From JAGVSZ01 sp019137045 (GTDB lineage: Bacteria > Pseudomonadota > Gammaproteobacteria > Burkholderiales > SG8-39), in NCBI GenBank assembly GCA_046347635.1, contig JAXMFT010000002.1, positions 124,001 through 188,000 of the forward strand: a stretch of 64,000 nucleotides of DNA, in the 5' to 3' direction. The stretch's first letter is position 1. Each line of letters starts with the position of its first letter. Below the pieces are notes generated by a model. It made no database searches. It was not told the DNA's origin and saw only the letters and a list, made by a program, of their open reading frames with translations. Positions 55,516 through 64,000 of this stretch are shown piece after piece. The translations under genes were made by a program, and so were the position numbers.

Positions 55516-56922
55516 ATGAGCTGGGGAACGCTGTACGTGGCGGGTGAATGGATCGTCAGGGTCGGCGCGCTCTTCTACGTGCCGCAGCGGCGCACGCCCT
55601 CGGCCGCGCGCGCGTGGCTGCTGCTGATCTTCTTCCTCCCTTACGTCGGCCTCGCGCTCTATGCGCTGATCGGCCGGGCCTTTCTGCCCAGGCGCCGCCT
55701 GGCGATGCAGGCGCGGATCGGCGAGGCCCTCGGCAGGGTCCTGCCGTCGCCCGAGCCCGCGCGCGCGGCGGGCGGCCCCCTCGCGCCCGCCGCCCGGCTC
55801 GCCGCCCGGCTCTCGGAGTTCGCCGTGGTGGAGGGCAACGGCTTCGAACTGCTGCCGGACTACGACGCCGCGCTCGACCGGCTCGTCGCCGAGATCGATG
55901 GCGCCACCGGCTACGCGCACCTGCTGTACTACATCTTCGAGAACGACGATGCGGGCGCGCGGGTGGCCGCGGCACTCGCGCGCGCCGCCGCCCGCGGCGT
56001 CACCGTGCGCGTGCTGATGGATGCGATCGGGTCGCGCGGCGGGCTGCGCGGGCTCGCCCCGCGCCTGCGCGCCGCCGGCGCGGAGGTGGTCGCGGTGCTG
56101 CCGCTGCGGCTGTGGGGGCCGAACCGCGCGCGCGTCGACCTGCGCAACCACCGCAAGATCGCCGTGATCGACGGCCGCGCGGCGTTCTTCGGCTCGCAGA
56201 ACGTGGTGAGCGCGCACGCCAACCGCGGGCTCACGAACGAGGAGATGATGGTGCGGGCCACGGGGCCGGTGGTGCGCCAGCTCGAGGCGCTGCTGGTCGC
56301 CGACCGCTACCTCGAGACGGGCGACCTCCCGCCCGAGTCGCGGGTCGCGGACCCGATCGCGGCGCCGGCCGGCGGGGTGCGGGCCCAGGTGCTGCCGAGC
56401 GGACCGGGCTTCAACGCCGGCACCACCGAGGACGTGATGATCGCGCTGCTGTACGGCGCGCGCGACCGGGTCGTGCTGACCACGCCGTACTTCGTCCCGA
56501 GCGAGCCGTTCGCGCTGGCGCTGCGCAGCGCCGCGCGCCGCGGGGTCGAGGTGACGCTCATCGTCGACCGCGCGTCGAACAAGCCGCTCGTGCAGCTCGC
56601 GCAGCAGTCCTTCTACGACGACCTCCTCGCCGCCGGGGTGCGCATCCACGCCTATCACGGCAACTTCCTGCACGCGAAGCACATGAGCGTGGACGGCGAG
56701 CTCGCGCTGATCGGCTCGAGCAATCTCGACATCCGCTCCTTCGCCCTCAACGCCGAGGTAAGCGTGCTGATCTACGACCGCGCCGTCGCCGCGGACCTCG
56801 CCCGGGTGGAAGCGCGCCATCTCGGGGCGAGCGAGGCGATCGACGCGCGCGCATGGGCCGCGCGCGGGCGCGGCCGGCGGGTGCTGGAGAACCTCGCGCG
56901 CCTCACCGACGCGGTCCTTTGA
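55516..56922 (+). CDS. cls: Cardiolipin synthase (phospholipase D family)
   Basis: The protein has 468 residues. Two N-terminal membrane segments (about 4-20 and 31-52) precede two phospholipase D HKD motifs: His212 in NHRKIAVID and His386 in HAKHMSVDGELALIGSSN. It joins phosphatidylglycerol units to make cardiolipin in the inner membrane. The ATG at 55516 follows GAGGGAG, and a CATAAT -10 candidate lies at 55483-55488. The patatin-type transporter follows after 25 bases, so membrane-lipid genes are grouped. Confidence 0.92.
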   Translation: MSWGTLYVAGEWIVRVGALFYVPQRRTPSAARAWLLLIFFLPYVGLALYALIGRAFLPRRRLAMQARIGEALGRVLPSPEPARAAGGPLAPAARLAARLSEFAVVEGNGFELLPDYDAALDRLVAEIDGATGYAHLLYYIFENDDAGARVAAALARAAARGVTVRVLMDAIGSRGGLRGLAPRLRAAGAEVVAVLPLRLWGPNRARVDLRNHRKIAVIDGRAAFFGSQNVVSAHANRGLTNEEMMVRATGPVVRQLEALLVADRYLETGDLPPESRVADPIAAPAGGVRAQVLPSGPGFNAGTTEDVMIALLYGARDRVVLTTPYFVPSEPFALALRSAARRGVEVTLIVDRASNKPLVQLAQQSFYDDLLAAGVRIHAYHGNFLHAKHMSVDGELALIGSSNLDIRSFALNAEVSVLIYDRAVAADLARVEARHLGASEAIDARAWAARGRGRRVLENLARLTDAVL

Positions 56923-56947
56923 CGATTCCGGGAAGTCACGGAGCTCC

Positions 56948-59215
56948 ATGATGCGTTCCATCGATCGTGCGGCGCGCCGCGCCGCGCTCGTCCTGCTCGT
57001 CCTCGCAGCCGCGTTGGCGCTGGCGCCGGCAAGCGCCGGCGCCCAAACCCCGGGCGCCGAGACGCCCAAGCGCCCGCGCATCGGCCTCGCGCTCTCCGGC
57101 GGCGGCGCGCGCGGCGCGGCGCACATCGGGGTGCTGAAGGTGCTCGAGGAGTTGCGCGTGCCGGTGGACTGCGTTGCCGGCACGAGCATGGGTTCGGTGG
57201 TCGGGGGAGCGTTCGCCGCGGGGACCACCCCCGCCGAGATGGAGGGGGTCATCGCCCGAACCGACTGGAAGGAGGTGTTCACCGACCGCCCGCCGCGCGC
57301 CGAGATCGCGATCCGCCGCAAGCACGACGACTACAAGCCCCTCTTCGCCCCCGAGTTCGGCTTCCGCGACGGCACCATCCTGCTGCCCAAGGGCGTCGTC
57401 ACCGGAGTGACGATCGAGAGCTTCCTGCGCTTGCTGACCGAGCAGGCGCGCGACGTCCACGATTTCTCGCGGCTGCCGATCCCCTTTCGGGCGGTCGCCG
57501 CCGACATCGCGACCGGACAGGCGGTGGTGCTCGATCACGGGAGCCTCGCGCTCGCCATGCGCGCGAGCATGGCGATCCCCGGCGCGGTGACGCCGGTGGA
57601 GCTGGACGGCCGCCTGCTGGTCGACGGCGGGATCGCCGACAACCTGCCGATCGACGTGGTGCGGAAGCTCTGCGGCGACGTGATCATCGCGGTGAACATC
57701 GGCACCCCGCCGCTCAAGCGCGACGAGATCACTTCCGCGCTCAGCATCGTCGGGCAGCTGGTGAACCTGCTCGGGAAGGACTCCGTCGACCGGAACCTCG
57801 CCACGCTCACCCCTGGCGACGTGCTGATCGCGCCGGACCTCGGCGACATCTCCTCGGCGAGCTTCGAGCGCCAGCTCGAGGCGATCGCGCTCGGCGAGGC
57901 GGCCGCGCGCCGGGCGGTCGACGCGCTGCAGCGGTACAGCCTCCCGGAGGCCGAGTACGCGGCGCTCCGCAAGCGCCAGGTCGTGGCGCGCGGAGGGCTC
58001 GGCACGGTGGACGAGATCCGCTTCGAGGGCATCGAGCGCACCAACCCGGAGGTGCTGGAGGCCCTGGTGGAGTCGAAGCCCGGCGAGCCGCTCACCGAGG
58101 AGAAGCTCGGTGCGGACCTGCGCCGCATCTACGGGCGCGGTGACTTCGAGGCGGTGGACTACACCATCCAGCCGGGGCCGCGCCCGGCGCTGGTCTTCCA
58201 CGTGCGCGAGAAGGAGATCGGCCCGGCGTACCTGCGCTTCGGGCTCGGGCTCACCTCGGACTTCCAGGGGGAGAACTACTTCAACGCCCTGGTGCAGTAC
58301 CGCCGCACCTGGCTCAACCGGCTCGGCGGCGAGTTTGTGGCCGCGGCGCAGGTCGGCCAGAACACCTACCTCTCCACCGAGTTCTACCAGCCGATCGAGG
58401 CGCGCGCGCGCGGGTTCGTCGCGCCCTACGCGCGCGCCGGCGAGTACACCCGCGGCGTCTTCATCGGCGACGACCGCGTGGCCGAGTACGACGTGCGCGA
58501 GCTGCTCGCCGGCGTCGACCTCGGCGCGACGCTCGGCACCTGGGGCGAGGTCCGGGTCGGTCCGGTCTGGCGCCGGTTCGACGCCGAGGTCGACACCGGG
58601 TCGCCGGTCCTGCCCGACACCAGCAACAACGCGAGCGGCGTGCGCGCGCGGCTCTTCGGCGACCGGCTCGACACGGCGGTCTTCCCGCGCTCCGGTCATC
58701 GCCTGACGGTCTCCGCGTTCGAGGGCCTGAGCGCGCTCGGCGCGAGCGAGGAGTACCGCAAGGTCGAAGCGCGCTGGACGAGCGCCCACAGCTTCGGACG
58801 GCACACGGTGCAGGTGAACGCCGCCGGCGGCACCGATCTCGGGTCGGGTCTGCCGGCCTACGACTCGTTCGTCCTCGGTGGACCGTTCCTGCTCTCCGGG
58901 TACCAGATCGGGCAGTTCTCGGGACAGAGGGTCGCGTTCGGCTCGCTCAAGTACTACAACCAGATCCTGCGCCTCCCCTCGCTGCTCGGCTCGGGCGTCT
59001 TCGCCGGCGGCTCGCTCGAGGCCGGACAGATGAACGGGCTGTACCTTCCGCCGGGAGGCTCGACCGGGACGCTGTATTCGGGGTCGGTCTTCATCGGCGC
59101 GGAGACCTTCCTCGGGCCCGCGTACTTCGGCTACGGCTACGGGTGGGGCGGGAACGTGAGCAACAGCGGTACCTTCTACCTGCTGCTAGGCTCGCCGTGG
59201 GGCGGGCCCCTCTAG
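56948..59215 (+). CDS. Patatin-like phospholipase with POTRA and beta-barrel (type Vd autotransporter)
   Basis: The protein has 755 residues. A signal peptide (about 1-32, ending AGAQT) is followed by a patatin domain with the oxyanion loop SGGGARGAAH, the nucleophile Ser80 in GTSMG and the catalytic Asp226 in DGG. A POTRA-like domain (about residues 350-415: VDEIRFEGIERTNPEVLEA) and a C-terminal beta-barrel of alternating aromatic strands finish the protein. This order matches PlpD/FplA-type Vd secretion. It probably displays or releases a lipase at the outer membrane. Confidence 0.92.
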   Translation: MMRSIDRAARRAALVLLVLAAALALAPASAGAQTPGAETPKRPRIGLALSGGGARGAAHIGVLKVLEELRVPVDCVAGTSMGSVVGGAFAAGTTPAEMEGVIARTDWKEVFTDRPPRAEIAIRRKHDDYKPLFAPEFGFRDGTILLPKGVVTGVTIESFLRLLTEQARDVHDFSRLPIPFRAVAADIATGQAVVLDHGSLALAMRASMAIPGAVTPVELDGRLLVDGGIADNLPIDVVRKLCGDVIIAVNIGTPPLKRDEITSALSIVGQLVNLLGKDSVDRNLATLTPGDVLIAPDLGDISSASFERQLEAIALGEAAARRAVDALQRYSLPEAEYAALRKRQVVARGGLGTVDEIRFEGIERTNPEVLEALVESKPGEPLTEEKLGADLRRIYGRGDFEAVDYTIQPGPRPALVFHVREKEIGPAYLRFGLGLTSDFQGENYFNALVQYRRTWLNRLGGEFVAAAQVGQNTYLSTEFYQPIEARARGFVAPYARAGEYTRGVFIGDDRVAEYDVRELLAGVDLGATLGTWGEVRVGPVWRRFDAEVDTGSPVLPDTSNNASGVRARLFGDRLDTAVFPRSGHRLTVSAFEGLSALGASEEYRKVEARWTSAHSFGRHTVQVNAAGGTDLGSGLPAYDSFVLGGPFLLSGYQIGQFSGQRVAFGSLKYYNQILRLPSLLGSGVFAGGSLEAGQMNGLYLPPGGSTGTLYSGSVFIGAETFLGPAYFGYGYGWGGNVSNSGTFYLLLGSPWGGPL

Positions 59216-59227
59216 AAAGGAAGCTCG

Positions 59228-59956
59228 ATGCGATCGTCCTCGACTCCGGCTGCTTCGTTCCCTGGCCGACGCCGCGCGCTGCGGCTCCTGGCCGCGGCCC
59301 CGCTCCTCGGCGCGTGCGGCGGGCCCTCGGTCCTGCGGCAGGCCGGCCTCGAGCCGGTGCCGCCCGACGGCCTCCCGCGCGCGGTGCCGGCGCCCGCGCT
59401 GCGGGTGGGCGACACCTGGCGCTACGCCATGCGCGACGCGATGACCGGCTTGACGAGCGATCGCGCCGAAATCCGCGTCATCGCTGCGGACGCGGGCGGC
59501 TATTCGCTCGCGGAAACGTCGCAGTCCGTGGGCGCATTCGAGGCGCGCTACGACCGCAGCCTCAACCTGCTGCGCAGCCGCAATCGCGTGTTCACGCCCG
59601 CGTATCCGCGCTTCGCGTTCCCGCTCGAAATCGGAAAGACCTGGCGCGCGAACGTGACATCGAGCGCGGTGCCGGCGGTGCGCTACGGCACGCTGAGCCA
59701 GCAGGTGAGCGCGACGGTGCGCGGGTGGGAGCGCGTGACCGTCCCGGCGGGCACCTTCACCGCGCTGCGCGTCGACCTCGCGATCGACTGGCGCGACACC
59801 GACGACGCCACGATCTGGGGCAACAGCAGCGAGCGCTTCTGGTTCGCGGCCGAGGTGCGCAACGCGGTCTTCCACCACCGCGTCGACTTCGCGCAGGGCC
59901 GGCTCGAGAGCAACAACAGCGTCACGGAGCTCGTCTCCTTCGCTGCGGGCGCGTGA
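59228..59956 (+). CDS. Predicted lipoprotein of unknown function
   Basis: The protein has 242 residues. A twin-Arg-containing basic start (GRRRALRLLAAAPLLGAC) ends in a lipobox with Cys at about residue 29. The rest is a beta-rich domain with several WR and Y repeats, reminiscent of DUF3108-like periplasmic proteins; I cannot assign it with confidence. It follows the patatin gene after 12 bases, and its stop shares a base with the AsmA start (TGATG). Confidence 0.7.
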   Translation: MRSSSTPAASFPGRRRALRLLAAAPLLGACGGPSVLRQAGLEPVPPDGLPRAVPAPALRVGDTWRYAMRDAMTGLTSDRAEIRVIAADAGGYSLAETSQSVGAFEARYDRSLNLLRSRNRVFTPAYPRFAFPLEIGKTWRANVTSSAVPAVRYGTLSQQVSATVRGWERVTVPAGTFTALRVDLAIDWRDTDDATIWGNSSERFWFAAEVRNAVFHHRVDFAQGRLESNNSVTELVSFAAGA

Positions 59957-62900
59957 TGCGCCGGGGGCGGGTCGCGGCCGGCACCGGCGTCGCGCTCGTG
60001 TCCGCCGCGGCGGGGCTCGCCGCCGCGTTCCTGTGGGGCGTCGCGGTTCCCGGCGAGTTCCTGCGCGCACGCCTGGAGCGCGCGCTCACCGCGGCGTTCG
60101 GCGTTCCGGCGCGCATCGAGGGGCCGCTCCGCCTGCGCACCGGTCTCTCGCCGACCGCGAGCGCCGACGCGCTGGTGCTCGCCGATCCGTCGGGCCCGGC
60201 CGGCGCGACGCTGGCGCGCGGCCTCCGTCCCGCGGTACGAATCGACCTCGTTCGACTCCTGCGGGGCGCGGTGATGCTGGAGGAGGTCACCGGCGAGCGG
60301 TTGGAGATCGACCTCGTGCGGGCCGCCGACGGGCGGGCGAACTGGACGAGCGTGTTCGCGACGACGCCCGGGGGCGGGCCCCGCCCGTCACGTTCGCGGG
60401 CATCGGGCGGCTGCGGATCGGCGCCGTGGTCGGCAGCTATCGCGGCGCCGGCGCCGCGCCGCTCGCGTTCGGCATCTCGAACTTCGACGGGACGCTGCCG
60501 CTGCGCGACCCGGCGACCGCCCGCGGCAGCGCGCAGCTCGCCGGTCAGACCGTCGCGTTCGACCTGCGCACCGCGCCGCTCGCGAACCTCGGCGCGCCCG
60601 GCGCGGCGACGCCGGTGCAAGGCACGCTGGACTGGTCCGGCGTGCGGATCGCGGTCGACGGCGCCGTCGCGCCGGACGGCAGCCGGTTCGATGGGGGGGT
60701 GCAGGCGAACGCCGACGACGCGGGTGCGCTCCTCGCCGCGCTGGGCGTGGCGGCACGCGAGCCAGGCCGGTTCGACGCGCGCGGACGCTTCGCCGTCACT
60801 GCCGCGCAGGCGAGCGTCGACGATCTCGCGCTGCATCTCGGCGACAGCGCGATGACCGGACGGGCGAGCGTCGCGTGGGGTGGCGCGCGGCCGCGCATCG
60901 TCGCGGCGCTCGCCGCCAAGCGCGTGGACGTCGGGCCGTTCCTCGGCGCCGAGCCGACGACGGACAAGACGGTCGCCGAGACGCTTGCGGAGCTGCTCGA
61001 GCGCGCCGCGACCGGTGCCGACGCCGAGGTCGCGCTTGCGATCGGGGAGCTCGCCGGCACGCCCATCGCGCTGGGCGAGCTCGAGCTCGAGGGGCGCAGC
61101 GCCGATCGCGTCATCGCCGTGCGCGCCGACGGCACGATCGCCGGCACGCGCGCGAAAGCGACGCTCGACTACGATGCGCGCAAGCCGCAGCGCACGCTCG
61201 CGGCGCGGATCGACGGCGGCGCGGTTGCGACCGCGCGGCTGCCGTCGGGGGAACGGCCGCCGGCCATTGCGGGCACCACCGGCGGCATTCGCGGTCAGCT
61301 GCGCGCCGCGGGCGGCGACCCGCGCGCGCTCGTCGCGTCGGCGCAGGCCAGTCTCGAGGCGCGCGACTTGCGCTGGACGCTCGCCGGACGGGACGGAAGA
61401 CCGCTGTCCGGCCGCTTCGATGCCGTGCGCATCGCGCTGCAGGGCACCCGCGCCTCTTCCGCCGAGATCACCGGGCGGCTCGGCGCCGCGACGTGCTCGC
61501 TGAAGGTCTCGGGCGGCGCGCTGGCGCCGCTCCTCGAGCGCGCTGCCTGGCCGGTTCAGCTCGCCGGCGTGTGCCCGGGCGGCAGGCTGACCGCGCAGGG
61601 GCGGATCACGCTCGCGGAGCGGCACGTCGCGGCGGATCTCGCCTTCGACGCGTCGGCCGCGCGCATCGGGCCGATCGCGCAGGCGTTCGGGGTCGCGCCG
61701 ACCGCGCCGCACCCGTTCGCCGCGCGCGGCCGCCTCGCCGTCGACGAGCAGCTCGCGCACGTCCGGCTCGACGCGCTCCGGCTGGGAGGCACCGCCGGCG
61801 CAGGCGAGATCGCCTTCCCGCTCGGCGCAGGGGCGCCACGCGTGCGCCTCGCGCTGGCGAGCATGAACGTAGACGAGCTGAACGCGCTCGGGGAGGCGCG
61901 CCCGGCGCCCGCCCATCCGCTCGACCGCGAGGTCGTGCGCGAAAACCTGCGCCTGCCCGACGCCGACTTCGACATTGCCGCCGAGCGCGTCGCGGTGGCC
62001 GGCGAGATCCTGAGCAAGTGGCACTTCGCGGGTGCGATCCGCGCGGGCCGGCTGCCGCCGGCCGCGTACCGGTTCGCATGGCGCGGCGCACCGGTGGCGG
62101 GCGAGCTGGGCGCCGACTTCAGCGGCGCCGCGCCGCGCGTGCAGGTGGACGCGAAGGCCTCGAACGCCGACCTCGGTGGGCTGCTCGCGCGGTTCGGCTG
62201 GAAAGGAGGAGGACTGCGCGCCGGCGCGCTCACGGTCCGCGCCCGCAGCGAAGGTGAGAGGCTGGGCGAACTGCTCGCCGCCGCGACGCTCGACGCGACG
62301 CTCGAGCGCGCGCGGCTGGACCTTGCGCAACGCCCCGCGCCCGGCCTCGCGCAGCGCGCGGACTTCGCGGCGACGCTGAAGGCGGCCCCCGGCCAGCCTG
62401 CCGCGGCCACGGCGCGCGGCACGCTCGGCGACGAGCCGTTCGATGTGACGCTCGATTTGCCCAGCCTTGCCGGGCTTGCACGTGCAGGCGAAGCGCTTCC
62501 CGTGAGCCTGCGCGCGGCACTCGGCGACGCGCGTCTCCAGGGTACGGGCAAGGTCGCTCGCGACGGCACCGGCGAGGGTCGCGTGGCGCTTTCGGGCGAC
62601 CGGGTCGATCGGCTCGGGAAACTGGTCGGGGTCGAGCTGCCGGCGGTCGGACCCTACGCGGCGCGCGGGACGGTCGTCGTGACCGCCGACGCGATCCGCG
62701 CGTCGGACCTCGACGTGAGCTTCGGCAAGAGCCGCCTGATGGGCAAGGCCGAGCTTCAGATCCGGCGCGCCGGCCGCGCCGTCCATTCCACCGCGTTGCG
62801 CGCCCCGGCGCTGCACCTCGAGGACATCGGCGCTGCGCGCTGGCTGGGCGGCCCGGCGCGCCCGGCGGAAGGGGAGGCGCCCGCGGCACAGCGGAGAGAG

Positions 62901-63773
62901 GCGGAGCTCGCCCGCGCGCTGGATCTGCTGCGCGCGGCCGACGTCGATGCGTCGATCGAAGTCGACGCCCTGCACGGCGGGGCCGAGCGCTTCGCGAGCG
63001 GGCGCCTGCGCGTGAGCCTCGCCAAGGGCGTGCTGCGTGCGCGGCTCGAGGACGTGAAGACCGCGGGCGGAACAATCGACGGCGAAATCGGCGTCGACGC
63101 GAACAGCACGCAACCGAAGGTCGCCGTACGTGCGCGCGTCGCGGGGCTGGAGTTCGGCCCGCTCGTCCGCGTGCTGGATCCCGCCTCGAAGCTCGGCGGG
63201 CGCCTCGATCTCGACGCCGACCTCGCCGCGCAGGGGCCGCCCGGTCAGCTCCTGCCCGCGCTCGGCGGAACCATCGACGTCGCGGTGTTCCCGCACGACC
63301 TGAGCGCCGGGGCGCTCGCCTTCTGGGGGACCGGCCTCCTGAGCGCGCTGCTGCGCTCGCTCGATCCGAACACGCGCTCGGAGGTCGAGTGCGCGGCCGC
63401 GAGCCTGGACGTCGCCGCCGGGGTGGCGAGCACTTCGGCCTTCTTCGTCGACACGACGCGCGTGCGGATCGTCGGCCAGGTGGAGGCGAACCTCCTGACG
63501 CGCGCGCTGTCGGGGCGGATCCGCCCGGTGTCGGAGCAGCCCGAGCTCTTCACCGTCGCCCCGACCATGCTGATCGGCGGGACGATCGGAGACCCGCGCG
63601 TGAGCGTCGCGCCGGAGAACGTGGTGCTCGCGCCGCTGCGCTTCGCCACGCCGCTCGCCGGCTTCGCGCTCGATTTCGTCGGGGCGAAGGGCCGGCTGAC
63701 CGAGGGCCGGATCGGGTGCCGCGAGGCGTACGAGCGTGCGCGCCAGCTGCGCGCCGGCGCGCGGGCGCAGTGA
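59956..63773 (+). pseudogene. AsmA-family protein gene with one apparent frameshift
   Basis: The combined reading frames encode about 1270 residues, the size of large AsmA family members. Residues 1 to about 138 (one membrane anchor, then AFGVPARIEGPLRLRTG, typical of AsmA) read in one frame up to about 60370. The rest (VTFAGIGRLRIGAVVG onward to a C-terminal LIGGTIGDPRVS) reads in the -1 frame. The switch lies in the G/C run at about 60367-60387; one added base would restore the frame. AsmA-like proteins bridge inner and outer membranes in lipid transport. A sequencing error is more likely than true inactivation because both halves stay conserved in character. Confidence 0.8.
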
Positions 63774-64000
63774 CTACTTCGACGGCGGCGGCGGAACCTG
63801 CGCGGCCTGGGCCTGGTCGAGCTGGTCGAGCACGCACTGCACGCCCGGATCGCTCGCGCGGCCCTGGATGAAGCCGGTCACGCCGGAGGTCCACTGGCCG
63901 CGGGTGATCTTGCCGTAGTAGAGACGCGAGGTCTGGTCGATGAAGTAGGTCGACTGCATGTTGCCGGGATTGGTCAGCATGTCGCCGACGTTCACGATGC
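63774..64000 (-). CDS. Partial gene at right edge, unknown protein
   Basis: An open frame enters from the right edge and stops at 63774. About 75 residues are visible, with hydrophilic, Gln- and Asp-rich sequence, a VQCVLDQLDQAQ stretch and a Pro/Ser-rich end (VPPPPSK). A GTG at 63995 is internal or a late start, since the frame stays open to the edge. The only other gene next to it, AsmA on the opposite strand, ends at 63773, so the two are convergent and abut directly. I do not recognise the family. Confidence 0.6.
   Translation of the reverse strand, partial: IVNVGDMLTNPGNMQSTYFIDQTSRLYYGKITRGQWTSGVTGFIQGRASDPGVQCVLDQLDQAQAAQVPPPPSK

Noticed and set aside
60367..60387. Programmed -1 frameshift in the AsmA gene
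   Set aside because: The codons around the switch do not form a standard X-XXY-YYZ heptamer and AsmA genes are not known to use one; a missing base is simpler.

Overview
The window is a very GC-rich chromosomal segment from a betaproteobacterium, most likely of the Burkholderiales or a close relative. The evidence is the order tRNA-Tyr, tRNA-Gly, tRNA-Thr, tufB, tRNA-Trp, secE, nusG, rplKAJL, rpoBC, rpsLG, fusA, tufA, S10, spc and alpha operons, with infA and rpmJ between secY and rpsM, plus the RpoA and SecE sequence types. I cannot name the genus from sequence alone.

Positions 1-15.9 kb are accessory metabolism. A tightly coupled minus-strand operon (VOC extradiol-type dioxygenase, FAD aromatic monooxygenase, PhyH dioxygenase, IclR regulator, then an unidentified partial gene) diverges from a plus-strand set (fumarylacetoacetate-hydrolase-family protein, TRAP transporter DctPQM, and a molybdenum hydroxylase large subunit with no visible small or FAD subunit). 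The intergenic region between them is AT-rich and holds two inverted repeats with a shared half-site. This looks like an uptake, hydroxylation, ring-cleavage and hydrolysis pathway for an unknown aromatic or heteroaromatic acid. It is followed by a minus-strand operon of a fused indolepyruvate ferredoxin oxidoreductase, a HutD/Ves protein and a hotdog thioesterase, and by a metallo-beta-lactamase-fold protein whose second metal site is lost.

Positions 16.1-50.8 kb are the translation and transcription core. A strong promoter drives three tRNA genes, then a tuf copy carrying eight clustered indels (a real pseudogene or an assembly fault), tRNA-Trp, secE-nusG, rplKA, an L10-type leader, rplJL-rpoBC, a two-gene interruption (a YbaY-like lipoprotein and an Old Yellow Enzyme), and then rpsL through rplQ with rpoA. 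Structured intergenic hairpins occur before rplK, rplJ, rpoB, rpsL, fusA and rplC. Ribosomal proteins S3 and L15 carry long low-complexity C-terminal tails.

Positions 50.8-64 kb hold envelope and maintenance genes: a SAM hydroxide adenosyltransferase, an NfeD/ClpP-class membrane protease with its slipin partner, an alpha/beta hydrolase, a RidA-like protein, cardiolipin synthase, a patatin-type Vd autotransporter, a lipoprotein, an AsmA-family gene with one apparent frameshift, and a partial gene at the right edge. No rRNA, CRISPR array, insertion sequence or prophage was seen.
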